From Radiobacillus kanasensis (lineage in GTDB: Bacteria > Bacillota > Bacilli > Bacillales > Amphibacillaceae): a DNA stretch of 64,000 nt. Below, in pieces: positions 52,330-63,227 of this stretch (within the stretch, counting starts at the first letter, position 1; each line of letters opens with the position of its first letter). The notes beneath the pieces are model-generated. The model ran no database searches, was not told the DNA's origin, and saw nothing but the letters and a program-made list of their open reading frames with translations. Both the position numbers and the translations under genes were made by a program. The DNA lies in NCBI RefSeq assembly GCF_021049245.1, contig NZ_CP088020.1, positions 1,866,001 to 1,930,000 of the forward strand. The letters run 5' to 3'.

Positions 52330-52455
52330 AGCTAAAAGCTCCTTTTTCCCTATCAGTATTTATATCCTGCTAGCGAAGAAGATTGATTCGACGTCGTGGA
52401 CAGGAACAAGTAGATAGATAAGCGCAACGAAGGCTTCGCTGAGTTTTTTTCATTA

Positions 52456-53628
<1,173 letters not shown>

Positions 53629-53738
53629 TCATTTTCCACTTCATTATATGATAACATCTGGGAGTTGAGAAATGATTTCCATTATATTAATAATTTTCAT
53701 GTCCGATTAACATTGTAAAAACAATAATGCGACTCCAA

Positions 53739-55256
53739 TTAGTTGTATTTCGTTAAAGGTTTTTGGGCAGGCCCTTCAATGACTTCACCTTTCACAGAAA
53801 AACGGCTACCATGACATGGACAATCCCATGTACGATCCCCGGAATTCCAGTTCACTTCACAGCCAAGATGGGTACAAGTTGTGTCTACTAGATGTACTTT
53901 TCCTTGCTCATCCTTATATGCACCTGTTCGTTTCCCTTTTATTCGTATAATTTGACCTTCATCTTCTTTTAGATCCTCTATACTCTTCCCAGTAAACTCT
54001 AGTTTGCCTTTTAACAGATGTTTGGCGACATCTGCATTGATTTCGGCAAATTTTTTGATATCCGGTTGGGCGTGGAAGCGAGAAGGATCAAAGACTTCTG
54101 CGTACGGATTCTTTTCTCCTAAAATGAAGTCGGTTAAGAGTAAGGCGGCAGCTGTTCCATTCGTCATCCCCCATTTTCGATAACCGGTTGCAAGTAATAG
54201 TTCCGGTTGATCTGATGTTATTGGTCCGATATAAGGTACTTTATCTAATGTGGTTAAATCCTGTGCGGACCAACGATATAAGTAGTTCTTAATGCCAAAT
54301 GTATCTTGTGCGAACTTTTCTATTGCTTCATAATGCTCTATTTCAGGCTTTCCTTGGCCTGTTTTGTGTTTTTCTCCCCCTACTAGAAGGGCGTCTTTTC
54401 CATCAATGTTTACATATCGTATCGTTCTAGACGGCTGTCCGGCGTTAATATACATACCTCCAGGAAAACTTTTTTCTGGTTCAAACGCCATTAAATAAGA
54501 ACGACTTGGGTACATTCTAGTGAAATAGAAGCCTTCCCCATCTATAAATGGAAAATGGGATGCGACAATTACGTGATCACAGACGACACGATGTCCATTT
54601 CTTGTAATGATGTGCTGGTGGTCACTATATTCCACATCTATCGCCGTCGTATTTTCATAAATTTCTCCACCGTTTTGCTGAATAATCTGGACTAGGTGGT
54701 TTAAATATTTTAACGGGTGAAAATGAGCTTGATTTTCCATCTTTAATGCTTTTTTAATTGGGATGTTTAAAGGGATTTCATCTAGTAATTCCCCAATAAT
54801 ACCCAATTTATCGTAGGCTTCCTTTTCTTGTTCTAGTTTTTGTATTTTTTTATCTGAATCTGTATAAATATAAGCGTCATCTACGGTATATTCGCAATCA
54901 ATTCCTTCTTGATCAATCGTTTCTTTTATAAATTCCATAGCTTGTTTATTGGCTTTATAATACTGCTCTGCCTTTTCCACACCAAGCTGTTGGATAAAGG
55001 AATCATAAACAATACCGTGCTGAGCTGTAATTTTAGCGGTTGTATGTCCAGTTGTTCCGTTAAAGAGAGGGCCGGCGTCCAATAAGACAACCTTCTTCCC
55101 TTTCTTACTAAGTAAATAAGCTGCCGTTATGCCTGTAATTCCTCCTCCTACAATGCCTACATCTGCTTTTATATCTTTTTCTAATTGCTTGGACGTAATC
55201 GCATTTGTCGAATCGCGCCAATACGATTCCGGATGCTGTGGTATTTTCTTACTCAT
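53739..55256 (-). CDS. FAD-dependent oxidoreductase with C-terminal Rieske domain (YhfW-like)
   Basis: 505 residues. An N-terminal DAO-type FAD domain (VGIVGGGITGITAAYLLSKKG, residues ~30-50, and a late DKVPYIGPI...LLATGYRKWGMTNG) is followed by a Rieske [2Fe-2S] domain in the last ~100 residues with CTHLGC and CPCHG ligands. Same build as B. subtilis YhfW. Substrate unknown; likely electron transfer from an amine or alcohol to the iron-sulfur centre. Confidence 0.92.
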   Translation of the reverse strand: MSKKIPQHPESYWRDSTNAITSKQLEKDIKADVGIVGGGITGITAAYLLSKKGKKVVLLDAGPLFNGTTGHTTAKITAQHGIVYDSFIQQLGVEKAEQYYKANKQAMEFIKETIDQEGIDCEYTVDDAYIYTDSDKKIQKLEQEKEAYDKLGIIGELLDEIPLNIPIKKALKMENQAHFHPLKYLNHLVQIIQQNGGEIYENTTAIDVEYSDHQHIITRNGHRVVCDHVIVASHFPFIDGEGFYFTRMYPSRSYLMAFEPEKSFPGGMYINAGQPSRTIRYVNIDGKDALLVGGEKHKTGQGKPEIEHYEAIEKFAQDTFGIKNYLYRWSAQDLTTLDKVPYIGPITSDQPELLLATGYRKWGMTNGTAAALLLTDFILGEKNPYAEVFDPSRFHAQPDIKKFAEINADVAKHLLKGKLEFTGKSIEDLKEDEGQIIRIKGKRTGAYKDEQGKVHLVDTTCTHLGCEVNWNSGDRTWDCPCHGSRFSVKGEVIEGPAQKPLTKYN

Positions 55257-55376
55257 GTTATCGGATCCCTCCTAGTTGTCATACTATAATCTTTTCCAAA
55301 AGAAGAGATTTCATTTATTCTCTTGAGAAATGATTTGATATGCTTATACTAGAAGGAATGAAAAAGGAGGGTGTTC

Positions 55377-55652
55377 ATGATTTCCCAGCATATAATCGTG
55401 CACGGAAGAGTACAAGGAGTCGGGTTTCGCGCAACGGCACAAATGAAAGCAAAGACGTTTGGTTTAACCGGTTGGGTCCGAAACCTAGAGGATGGATGTG
55501 TAGAAATGATAGTAGAAGGATCGGAGGCTAACGTCGAGACTTTTAAATCAACGGTGAAAGAAGGATTAAATCGGTTCACAAGGGTAGATCGGCTTGATGT
55601 GACAGACAATCAAGAGTTGAAAGGATTTAAGAATTTTCAAATCAAATATTAA
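55377..55652 (+). CDS. acyP: Acylphosphatase
   Basis: 91-residue enzyme hydrolysing acyl phosphates. VHGRVQGVGFRATAQ holds the phosphate loop and catalytic Arg; GWVRNLEDGCVEM contains the catalytic Asn. ATG 55377 has AAGGAGGG at 6 nt; GTG 55371 is too close to it. Monocistronic, with a terminator directly after. Confidence 0.93.
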   Translation: MISQHIIVHGRVQGVGFRATAQMKAKTFGLTGWVRNLEDGCVEMIVEGSEANVETFKSTVKEGLNRFTRVDRLDVTDNQELKGFKNFQIKY

Positions 55653-55682
55653 AAGCCGCTCTTCATAAAGCGGCTTTTTTTT
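55652..55682. terminator. Terminator between acylphosphatase and ferredoxin genes
   Basis: AAAGCCGCT pairs with AGCGGCTTT around a short loop, with T's right and A's left; serves both convergent genes. Confidence 0.88.
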
Positions 55683-55687
55683 CTATA

Positions 55688-55927
55688 TTATCTCTCTTCA
55701 AAGAATTTTCTGTTAAGAGCGATGTATTCATTTTCTTCTTCTGGTACTTCATCTTCCATAAAGATGGCTTCAACCGGGCAAACCGCCTCACAAGCTCCAC
55801 AATCAATACAAATATCTGGATCGATGTAGAACATATCTTTTCCTTCTTCTATACAATCTACTGGACAAACTTCCATACATTCGCCAGCTTTTTCATCTTT
55901 ACAAGGTGATGTAATTACAAAAGCCAA
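55688..55927 (-). CDS. Ferredoxin (7Fe/8Fe type)
   Basis: 79-residue acidic electron carrier. Cluster ligands in SPC...GECMEVCPVDCI and CIDCGACEAVCPVEAI; the first set fits a 3Fe-4S or 4Fe-4S site and the second a 4Fe-4S site, as in Bacillus ferredoxin. TTG 55927 (TTGGCTTTTG) follows AAGGAGGAGA and starts the conserved AFVIT; the upstream frame is not likely coding. Confidence 0.92.
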   Translation of the reverse strand: MAFVITSPCKDEKAGECMEVCPVDCIEEGKDMFYIDPDICIDCGACEAVCPVEAIFMEDEVPEEENEYIALNRKFFEER

Positions 55928-56085
55928 AGAAATCTCCTCCTTAAAATATAAACAAAAACCATTTCGGTTCACTATTATACCAAATTTTTCTTTAACTATC
56001 ATTATAGACTATTTATAAGTGTATTTCTCTCTCTACGCTTCATTTTTTGTAATCTCTATGCATTTATTCTCTAATTACATAGAAA

Positions 56086-56112
56086 AAGACTGCCATAACG
56101 ACAGTCTTTTTC
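56086..56112 (-). terminator. Terminator of the histidine phosphatase gene
   Basis: AAAAAGACTG and CAGTCTTTTT flank a 7-nt loop just after the stop at 56115. Confidence 0.85.
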
Positions 56113-56114
56113 CT

Positions 56115-56669
56115 CTAATCTTGATGCCAAACCCTTTCTACTACATATTCCCCACCGGTTTTTTGAACCGTGAATATATCCGGATTCGTAAATCCTTTCC
56201 AATGGTTAAAGCCTATGTCTACTTGAAATTCACTTAGTAAAATTGCTAACAGATTCCCGTGTGTTACGACTGCTATATCAGAGTGTTCCTCATCTTGTTG
56301 TAACTCATCAAGTAATTGACGCACTCTTTCTCTAGCATCATTCGATGATTCACCACCAGGTAATCGAAAATCCTGGTTATCAAAAGACTGTTCTAATACG
56401 TCTAACCAATCGTCGATGGGTTCTTCACTAAGAATTCTTTCCTTTAATCGATCATCTATTTCAATAGATGTCATTTGTTGCTCGGCGTATGGTTTTATAC
56501 TTTCAATTGCGCGTAAATAAGGGCTAGATAGGATTCGGTCAATCGAAAATCCTGCTTCCTGTAAAAATGTTGCTAAATGTCGAGCCTGATGAATGCCATC
56601 ATACGTTAAGGGAGAATCCTTGTGTTGCCCTTCGGCATTGCAATGACGAATTAAGATAAGCCTTTTCAA
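56115..56669 (-). CDS. Histidine phosphatase family protein
   Basis: Phosphoglycerate-mutase fold, 184 residues. RHG-like motif reads LIRHCNAEG (Cys in place of Gly), Arg in SSPYLRAIES, and the second catalytic His in VVTHGNLLA. Substrate unknown. TTG 56669 has GAGGAGATGG at 6 nt and starts at the first strand (LKRLILIRH); the longer frame has no such site. Confidence 0.87.
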   Translation of the reverse strand: MKRLILIRHCNAEGQHKDSPLTYDGIHQARHLATFLQEAGFSIDRILSSPYLRAIESIKPYAEQQMTSIEIDDRLKERILSEEPIDDWLDVLEQSFDNQDFRLPGGESSNDARERVRQLLDELQQDEEHSDIAVVTHGNLLAILLSEFQVDIGFNHWKGFTNPDIFTVQKTGGEYVVERVWHQD

Positions 56670-56813
56670 TGCGAACCATCTCCTCAAGGGACAATTTTTT
56701 AATCTATGAGTGTCCAATTACGGACTTTAAAATGTATTCTCTTCCACTCATACTTCCCGATTGAACGGAAAATTATAACATTTTTATGAATTATGACTGA
56801 ACCAAGTTCCAAG

Positions 56814-57020
56814 TTAACTTATTTCTTTAAAATATTCTTTCTTAAATCCTGCAATCCTGTTCGTATTGTCGATAATAAAGTAAAATTCCTCTGTTTCATT
56901 TTTCACATCGTACACCTTTCCGGGTGTTAACGTTGTGTCTACTACGAACTTTTTCGCATTGGCGTGCATACACTCAATTTTTTTAATCGTTTTGTTTTGT
57001 TCCCAATTGTTGTGAATCAT
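56814..57020 (-). CDS. DUF6501-like small protein
   Basis: 68 residues, soluble, beta-rich (VVDTTLTPGKVYDVKNETEEFYFIIDNTNRIAGF). It resembles the small DUF6501 family of bacilli. Function unknown. Stands 13 nt downstream of the VOC protein gene on the same strand, so the two may be co-transcribed. Confidence 0.7.
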   Translation of the reverse strand: MIHNNWEQNKTIKKIECMHANAKKFVVDTTLTPGKVYDVKNETEEFYFIIDNTNRIAGFKKEYFKEIS

Positions 57021-57033
57021 TGTTCTAACTCCT

Positions 57034-57399
57034 TTATTTTTGCTCTAAGAATTCTAAGCGATTCCCGAAAGGATCTTCCACATAAAAACGGTTATAGCCA
57101 GGTAATCGATCATCAGCTTGTACAGATACATCATGATTAGCTAGATGGTTTTTTAATTCATTCAGTTGGTTTACATAAAAGGCCGGATGTGCTTTTTTTG
57201 CAGGAAAAAATGGTTCTTCAATTCCAATATGGAGCTGTTGCTTTCCACATTGAAACCAGACGCCTCCATTCTTTTTTAAAGTATCCGGTTTTTCGATTTC
57301 TGTCATTCCTAGAATCGTTTCGTAAAAATGAATAGCAGTTTCTTCTGATCCAGTCGGTGCTGCAAGCTGGACATGATCTAATCCCGCAAATATAAACGC
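57034..57399 (-). CDS. VOC/glyoxalase family protein
   Basis: 121 residues, a single vicinal-oxygen-chelate fold. DHVQLAAP (metal His), ETAIHFYETILGM, and the final RFYVEDPFGNRLEFLE (metal Glu) are typical. ATG 57399 lies 11 nt after GAGGAG. Possibly a dioxygenase, glyoxalase or resistance protein; the nearby MhqD-like hydrolase suggests electrophile or quinone detoxification. Confidence 0.83.
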   Translation of the reverse strand, partial: AFIFAGLDHVQLAAPTGSEETAIHFYETILGMTEIEKPDTLKKNGGVWFQCGKQQLHIGIEEPFFPAKKAHPAFYVNQLNELKNHLANHDVSVQADDRLPGYNRFYVEDPFGNRLEFLEQK

Positions 57400-57486
57400 C
57401 ATCTTGTATCGCACTCCTCTGTCCAAATCCAAGGAACATCCTTTTTTGCTAGTCTAGAGTGGAAAAAAGACACGCCTTCGCATGTC

Positions 57487-58098
57487 CTATTTCTTGATAT
57501 GTGCATTATACCATATTTTGGCTTCATTGACTTCTTTTTGTGAAAGTTGATGTCCTAATTGATCCCAGTGGACCAGAACATCTGCGTGTGCCTCACTTAG
57601 TAATTTTTCCAAATCCATTGTTTCTTGAGGTAAACAAAGTGGATCGTTTTCTCCTGCCCCAATGAATACAGGAGTTCCTGTTAAATCCGGTAAGGTGATG
57701 TTTCGTCTTGGTACCATCGGGTGAAAAAGAATGGCTCCGTATAGGGACGCTTTGTAGTGAAATAACAAACTACCGGCAATATTTGCCCCATTTGAATACC
57801 CAATCGCAACGATGTTATCCCGGTTAAACCCGTAATTCTGTGCAGCTTGATCCAAGAATTCTTGGAGTTCCTTCGTTCTGGCAATCAAATCTTCTTCGTC
57901 GAAGACCCCTTCGCTTAAACGTCGGAAAAATCTCGCCATTCCATTTTCTGAAACTGCACCTCTAACTCCCAGAACGGAAGCGGTTGAATCAATCATCTCA
58001 GCTACGGGCAATAAATCGCGTTCTGTCCCACCTGTTCCATGTAGGATTAAAAGAGTAGGTGCGTTTGAATCCGTCCCTTGTTGAAAGAAATGTTCCAT
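57487..58098 (-). CDS. MhqD-like carboxylesterase
   Basis: Alpha/beta hydrolase of 203 residues of the phospholipase/carboxylesterase group. HGTGGTERDL oxyanion loop, nucleophile in IGYSNGANIA (about residue 110), Asp in GAGENDPLC and His in DQLGHQLS. Closest in style to MhqD, induced by quinones in B. subtilis. ATG 58098 has AAGGTGG at 8 nt. Confidence 0.85.
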   Translation of the reverse strand: MEHFFQQGTDSNAPTLLILHGTGGTERDLLPVAEMIDSTASVLGVRGAVSENGMARFFRRLSEGVFDEEDLIARTKELQEFLDQAAQNYGFNRDNIVAIGYSNGANIAGSLLFHYKASLYGAILFHPMVPRRNITLPDLTGTPVFIGAGENDPLCLPQETMDLEKLLSEAHADVLVHWDQLGHQLSQKEVNEAKIWYNAHIKK

Positions 58099-58200
58099 GT
58101 TTATTACCACCTTATTTACATAATATTATTATAGTTTAGTTATTTATCTCGAATTCAAACTAATCGTACACTTTTTCAAGTTAGTAGTCAAAAAACGTGA

Positions 58201-58956
58201 TTATGAACGTCGTTTCGGCTTCCAACTCCATCCCACTACCGCAACGAAAATCATAACCACCCAAAAAGTAGTATTCCATGTCGGTGATTCGGGATACGAT
58301 ACAGGAAGAATTCCTAAATGAGGGTGTGCCATTGTATGAATGGCCAGCTTCACTGCCACCCAACCTACGATTACGTATGCTGCTGTTTCCAATCCTGGAC
58401 GTTCTTTTAAAAGCTGCACAATATAGGAGGCTGCAATTCGAATTAAAATTAATCCAATCATTCCTCCTGTTAAGACTACAGCAAACTGTGCCCCATCCAT
58501 TCCACCTATGTCTGGAAAGCTTGTTGGGTTTAAACTCGTGGATAAAGCGACCGCGGCTAAAATCGAATCGACAGCGAAGGCAATATCAGCTAGTTCTACT
58601 TTGACTACCGTAAGCCAGAACCCACCCTTTTTCGATTTACTCGGATCCGTTGTGGTAACCTCTTCTTTTTTAAATGCTATTTTCATCAAGTTATTGATGG
58701 CAATAAAAAATAAATAAATAGCACCTAAAGCTTGTAACTGCCAAATATCTACCAAGTAAGAAATAAAAAATAAAGACGTGAATCGGAAAATAAAAGCTCC
58801 ACCAAGACCATATGTTAAGGCCTTTTTTTGTTTTTCAGGTGGTAAGTGCTTGACGATGATCGCCATGACTAAGGCGTTGTCCGCTGCTAATAACCCTTCC
58901 AATCCGATAAGAACCAATAATGTCCATCCATATTCCAGTAAAACATCGGTTGCCAT
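58201..58956 (-). CDS. TerC family membrane protein
   Basis: 251 residues, about seven helices. GLEGLLAADNALVMA (residue ~18) and VELADIAFAVDSILAAVALS (~120) contain the conserved Asp residues of TerC; bacillus relatives export manganese to metallate secreted enzymes. No yybP-ykoY manganese riboswitch could be found in the upstream 190 nt. The basic end KPKRRS faces the cytoplasm. Confidence 0.9.
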   Translation of the reverse strand: MATDVLLEYGWTLLVLIGLEGLLAADNALVMAIIVKHLPPEKQKKALTYGLGGAFIFRFTSLFFISYLVDIWQLQALGAIYLFFIAINNLMKIAFKKEEVTTTDPSKSKKGGFWLTVVKVELADIAFAVDSILAAVALSTSLNPTSFPDIGGMDGAQFAVVLTGGMIGLILIRIAASYIVQLLKERPGLETAAYVIVGWVAVKLAIHTMAHPHLGILPVSYPESPTWNTTFWVVMIFVAVVGWSWKPKRRS

Positions 58957-59112
58957 TGTCTATCTCTCTCCCCATTATCTAATCTAAAGGAATAGGCTTG
59001 TCCCGCTCCTTTTTCATCCAGTTCATACGTAAGCTAGGCTTAAGCTTGTTTTAGATTATACGGAGAAGTAATTCTGTTTATGATTGCTATTTTGTCTATG
59101 TAGTAAAATACG

Positions 59113-59140
59113 AAAAAAGCCCCTGTCTAGCGACAGAGGC
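59113..59140 (-). terminator. Terminator of msrAB
   Basis: GCCTCTGTC (59140-59132) pairs with GACAGGGGC (59127-59119) on the minus strand, followed by six T's. Confidence 0.88.
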
Positions 59141-59150
59141 ACAATCCTGT

Positions 59151-60113
59151 TTAGTCAAATAAGTATAGATAGTCCCCATATCCTTGCTCTTTCATCTTAT
59201 CCTTAGGGATAAACTTCATTGCAGCAGAATTCATACAATAACGTAGCCCACCCTGATCCTTTGGTCCATCCTCAAAGACATGGCCTAAGTGGGAATCTGC
59301 TTCGTTACTTCTAATTTCTGTTCGAATCATACCATGGGACTGGTCCATATTTTCTTTTATCGAATGTTTATCGATTGGTTTTGTAAAGCTTGGCCAACCA
59401 CAACCAGCATCATATTTATCTTTGGAAGAAAACAAGGCTTCACCTGACACGACATCGACATAAATGCCATCATCATTATAGTCCCAATACTCATTTTGAA
59501 ACGGTCGTTCGGTCCCATTTTCTTGAGTGACATGGTATTGAATGGGTGTTAACGTCTCTTTTAATATTTTCTTATCACGCTTGTTGGTCCAATGCTCTTT
59601 AATAAAATCCTCTCTACCAGATCCTTTTTTATACAATTTATAATGGAATTTTTGCTTTTTATAATAATCCTGATGCTTTTCCTCCGCGCGGTAAAAAGGG
59701 CTTGCGGGTATAATCTTCGTTACGATTGGTTTCCTAAACTTCCCACTATCCTCTAGGGCTTGCCTAGATCTTTCGGCAAGCTCCTTTTGCTTTTCATCAT
59801 GATAGAAAATAGCAGTTGTGTAGGATTCTCCACGATCATGAAATTGACCTCCAGCATCAGTTGGATCAATCTGCTGCCAAAACGTCTCTAGGAGCTTTTC
59901 GTAGGGAAAAATATCAGGATTAAACGTAATTTGAACAGCTTCCACATGTCCTGTCGTGTCAGAGCAAACTTGTTCGTACGTTGGATTAGGGACCGTTCCA
60001 CCTGTATAACCCGACACCACTTCAATAATACCTGGTCGTTCGTCAAATGGCTCTACCATACACCAGAAACAACCCCCAGCAAACGTTGCCTTCTGTATAT
60101 TTTCATTTTGCAT
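59151..60113 (-). CDS. msrAB: Bifunctional methionine sulfoxide reductase MsrAB
   Basis: Repairs both S- and R-methionine sulfoxide. Residues ~1-165 are MsrA with catalytic Cys15 in GGCFWC; residues ~175-320 are MsrB with paired CxxC-like zinc motif partly replaced ([16 protein letters not shown]) and the catalytic Cys in [10 protein letters not shown]. The fused form is common in Firmicutes. Ribosome site GGAGGAATG. Monocistronic. Confidence 0.94.
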   Translation of the reverse strand: MQNENIQKATFAGGCFWCMVEPFDERPGIIEVVSGYTGGTVPNPTYEQVCSDTTGHVEAVQITFNPDIFPYEKLLETFWQQIDPTDAGGQFHDRGESYTTAIFYHDEKQKELAERSRQALEDSGKFRKPIVTKIIPASPFYRAEEKHQDYYKKQKFHYKLYKKGSGREDFIKEHWTNKRDKKILKETLTPIQYHVTQENGTERPFQNEYWDYNDDGIYVDVVSGEALFSSKDKYDAGCGWPSFTKPIDKHSIKENMDQSHGMIRTEIRSNEADSHLGHVFEDGPKDQGGLRYCMNSAAMKFIPKDKMKEQGYGDYLYLFD

Positions 60114-60195
60114 GGAACATTCCTCCTATGCTATTCACATAATCTCTGTGCATTCATTCTTCATCTTTTACCGCGAAAAATCAAGTAAGTTGTTT

Positions 60196-60786
60196 TTATA
60201 TGAATAGTTTAGGTTTAGAAGTTCCATTTAATGCGTCCTGGCTACTCTCTACTTTTGACATATCTAAGTTTTCTCGTTTGCGTTTTGTTCGCTTTTTCAC
60301 TACTTTCTCTTCATCTTCTTCCAAGGTATCTTCCTCTAAGTCAGCATCCAGTTCATCCAACTCTTCATCCGTTTCTTCATCATCCAAGTCGTCAGAATTT
60401 AACGCTTTTACCATTTCAATCATGGCAGGTAGGTTCTTGACCATTGGACCATATTCCTTTATATAAGGAGCTGCTGTTTTCGCAAACTTTAAAATTTCCT
60501 GAGCATTTCCTAACATTCCAGACATACCACTTGCTCCAGCACTTTGTCCGAAAGAAGCTGGCCCAACTCCTGGTCCCATAGGTCCTGGTGAAGAGGCTCC
60601 ACCACCAAATAGTTTTTTGATAAATCCTTGTATGCCACCTCCACCTTGGGAAGGTCCTTGATTAGGTCCACCAAACGGCATCGGATTCCCTGGTCTTGGT
60701 GGAAAGGGTTGCCTTCCAGGCAGACCTCTAGTTGGTGCAGGGCTCTGTCTCATCCATTGATGACCTTGTTGTTGCGTAGAAAACAT
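60196..60786 (-). CDS. YqfQ-like protein (VrrA/YqfQ family)
   Basis: 196 residues: a Pro/Gly/Gln-rich N-terminal third, a helical centre (GMLGNAQEILKFAKTAAPYIKEYGPMVKNLPAMIEMVKAL), then a long acidic run (DDEETDEELDELDADLEED) and a basic KKRTKRKR tail. This order matches YqfQ/VrrA proteins, linked to the spore in bacilli but without known activity. ATG 60786 has CGAGGGATTG upstream. Confidence 0.8.
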   Translation of the reverse strand: MFSTQQQGHQWMRQSPAPTRGLPGRQPFPPRPGNPMPFGGPNQGPSQGGGGIQGFIKKLFGGGASSPGPMGPGVGPASFGQSAGASGMSGMLGNAQEILKFAKTAAPYIKEYGPMVKNLPAMIEMVKALNSDDLDDEETDEELDELDADLEEDTLEEDEEKVVKKRTKRKRENLDMSKVESSQDALNGTSKPKLFI

Positions 60787-60981
60787 ACCAATCCCTCGTT
60801 TCTTTAGTATCTGCTACTTCCATAGTACGTCTGTAAAAGAATTAGGTGTAGGCACGTTGCTTAATTGTAGGAAGATGCACCAAAGTTTCTCTACGAAAGA
60901 ATAAAAGCGGAAGCGCCTGGGTTTAAGGATTTCAGAATAAAACCGTTTACGCGGACAACGTCTGAAGATCCCTTGCCAGGG

Positions 60982-62709
60982 TCACGTATGGACTGCGCCC
61001 GGCCATGCCAGCATGGTAAGTAATGAAAAAGAGGCTGGGACATAACTAGCCAAGAATAACCTAAAAATGGTTCCCATCATCGGTTTTCGATGATGGGAAC
61101 CATTTTGGTTTGAATTATGGTCACCATCTATGGTTGGATTTGCATTCATGGCCGTGTACTTTCTCAAGTTTACCGCCATGAATGCAAATCCCAGTTCCTT
61201 TTCTACTTTCTCTTTACCTCTCACCGACATACGGGTGAAACGCAAATTAGCCTTCAGAAATCCGAAGACGGGTTCTACATCTATTTTGCGTTTGCCATAG
61301 ATTTTCCCCGTTTCTTTTTCCGAAAGCTGCTGTCTCGTATATGCTTTTTGGTTTTCCCACTTTTCATTATAATAGATCTTTCGATTGTTTCCTTCCTTCG
61401 CTTTCGTACATTGCGAACGTAACGGACAACCGAAACAGTCCTCACACTCATAGACGTTATATGTTCTTGTATAACCATATCGGTCTGTTCGATTGGATAG
61501 ATAGCGGAATGTTAATTTTTTATCGTTTGGACACGTAAACGCATCTTCGATCTCATCGTAATGCCAATTGGCTACGTTAAAGGCATCCTGCTTATATTTC
61601 TTTTTCTTTTCTTTCCGGTATTGGTTATACGTAATCAATGGCGTGCGTTTCCGATTTTCGATGACGTCTTCGTAATTTTGTTCACTCCCATAGCCGGCAT
61701 CCGCGACAATATAGTTGGGTAGGTCAAAGAAGTGTTCCTCAATGTTATCCAGGAAAGGTGTGAAGGTACGCGTATCCGTTGGATTCGGAAACACGTCATA
61801 AGCGAGCGCATACTGTCCTTCTGTCGCAAGTTGCACGTTATACCCGGCTTTGAGCTGGCCGTTTTTCATGTAATCATCCTTCATGCGCATGAAGGTGGCA
61901 TCGTGATCCGTTTTCGAATAACTGTTGCGCTCTCCGAAGATGGCCATATCGTGTTGGTATTTTTGTTTGCGCACCACAAAATCCTTGAATTGCTTGCCGT
62001 ATTGTTTAGGGGTTTTGCGCTCAGAACGAAGCTGTTTCCGTTCGCTTACGTCTTCACTTGCTTCTATCTTTTTATCATATTCACCAACCGTCTCCTCCAG
62101 CTTTTCCACCACTTTTTCGAGTTCTTGGCTGGATAGTTCCTCCATACTTTCCCGTTCTATTTCCGGAATGATTTCTTTCTCCAACAGTTCTTCATACATC
62201 CGGTTAGACTTTTCCACTAAACGGGAACTGTACTTTTCCGTCGCTTTGCGCCAGACAAACGTAAACTTGTTGGCATTCGCTTCGATTTTCGTTCCGTCCA
62301 TAAAAATGGCTTCTTCCTCGATGACGTTTTCCCGGACAAGCTGACAACGGAATTGGACAAAGCACTGACGCAATAGTTCCTTTACCTCCGGATGGACACG
62401 GAAACGGTTAATTGTCCGGTAACTTGGTTCATACCCCTGGGCCAGCCACATCATCCGGACACTGTCTTTCAGTAATCCCTCGATCTTTCTGCCAGAGAAC
62501 ACCGACTGCGTATAAGCACATAAAACCACTTTCATCATCATGCGCGGATGATAAGCCGGACATCCCGTTTCACGCAGAAATCCAGTGAATGCCTCATCTG
62601 GAATAGCTTCCACGACATCATGGACGGCATAGGCGATATCGTTTTCCTGTAGTTTGATTTCCAAATCTAGCGGCAAAATGACTTGATTCATGTTATACTG
62701 TTTAAACAT
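60982..62709 (-). CDS. IS1182-family transposase (DDE)
   Basis: Full-length transposase: N-terminal YNMNQVILPLDLEIKL, domain with GCPAYHPRMMMKVVLCAY, DDE elements in FMDGTKIEA, VADAGYGSE and the Cys-rich CEDCFGCPLRSQC insert before the end (KIDVEPVFGFLKANLRF). ATG 62709 has CGGAGG at 9 nt; the frame is open to 62751. The reading frame runs past the left inverted repeat, so its stop at 60982 and about the last 20 residues come from flanking DNA. No frameshift, so probably active. Confidence 0.92.
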   Translation of the reverse strand: MFKQYNMNQVILPLDLEIKLQENDIAYAVHDVVEAIPDEAFTGFLRETGCPAYHPRMMMKVVLCAYTQSVFSGRKIEGLLKDSVRMMWLAQGYEPSYRTINRFRVHPEVKELLRQCFVQFRCQLVRENVIEEEAIFMDGTKIEANANKFTFVWRKATEKYSSRLVEKSNRMYEELLEKEIIPEIERESMEELSSQELEKVVEKLEETVGEYDKKIEASEDVSERKQLRSERKTPKQYGKQFKDFVVRKQKYQHDMAIFGERNSYSKTDHDATFMRMKDDYMKNGQLKAGYNVQLATEGQYALAYDVFPNPTDTRTFTPFLDNIEEHFFDLPNYIVADAGYGSEQNYEDVIENRKRTPLITYNQYRKEKKKKYKQDAFNVANWHYDEIEDAFTCPNDKKLTFRYLSNRTDRYGYTRTYNVYECEDCFGCPLRSQCTKAKEGNNRKIYYNEKWENQKAYTRQQLSEKETGKIYGKRKIDVEPVFGFLKANLRFTRMSVRGKEKVEKELGFAFMAVNLRKYTAMNANPTIDGDHNSNQNGSHHRKPMMGTIFRLFLASYVPASFSLLTMLAWPGAVHT

Positions 62710-62871
62710 AAGGATACCTCCGATTCTGTTTGGGTGTGGTAACTTTAACATTATCAGAAGGTATCCTTTTTGCGTACATTTTTTTGGGATTTTATTAAAA
62801 AAAGAGTGACACTCACTGGTTTATGGTGTGGGTGCCACTCTTTTTAGTTACTGGGTTTTGTCCCAGCCTCT
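61030..62871 (-). mobile_element. IS1182-type insertion sequence
   Basis: Bounded by AGAGGCTGGGACATAAC (61030-61046) and the inverted copy GTTTTGTCCCAGCCTCT (62855-62871), 16 of 17 matching. Both ends have inner hairpins: a 19-bp stem at about 61065-61106 and an AAAAGAGTG/CACTCTTTT stem at about 62801-62845, which can stop outside transcription. No clear target duplication found. Confidence 0.88.
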
Positions 62872-62944
62872 TAGTGTATCGTTATTTCCCGGGTAAGCGC
62901 AGAATTCAACGATTATTGATAATTTTCCTTTAAACTCTTTGTCG

Positions 62945-63193
62945 TTAATTGACATTAAACAACGAATGAAGTTGATATCTGCAGTGAGTACCTCGTTCAT
63001 TCCAAGTCATTTCAATAATTTTTCCCGTTCCAATTTGGTCGGAATTCTCGTGGCGACGAATTTCGATCAGTTGATCAACCGGAAAAAGGCGGAAATCCGC
63101 AAATTGAATCTCGAACGTATTATCTTGTTCTTGTATTCTTTTCTCTTTTCCGTCCGTTACTAGTTTCCATTCAATAGAAAGAGGCATGGACAT
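62945..63193 (-). CDS. DUF2584 family protein
   Basis: 82 residues, beta-rich. MPLSIEWKLVTDGKEKR, FRLFPVDQLIEI and IIEMTWNERGTHCRYQLHSL follow the DUF2584 pattern of bacilli. Function unknown. ATG 63193 has GGGAGG at 8 nt; ATG 63196 and 63187 are alternatives. Confidence 0.75.
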   Translation of the reverse strand: MSMPLSIEWKLVTDGKEKRIQEQDNTFEIQFADFRLFPVDQLIEIRRHENSDQIGTGKIIEMTWNERGTHCRYQLHSLFNVN

Positions 63194-63227
63194 CATTATT
63201 TCCTCCCTATCATCCATATAATAGGGT

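Noticed and set aside
52380..52455. AGCG...CGCT hairpin with T-run on the plus strand between SQD1 and SQD2 genes
   Set aside because: It faces against the direction of both genes and no plus-strand gene ends there; no role assigned.
58957..59112. Possible yybP-ykoY manganese riboswitch ahead of the TerC gene
   Set aside because: The conserved loops of that riboswitch could not be found in this stretch on the proper strand.
61117..62344. Plus-strand frames of 100-139 codons within the IS element
   Set aside because: They are antisense shadows of the transposase gene.
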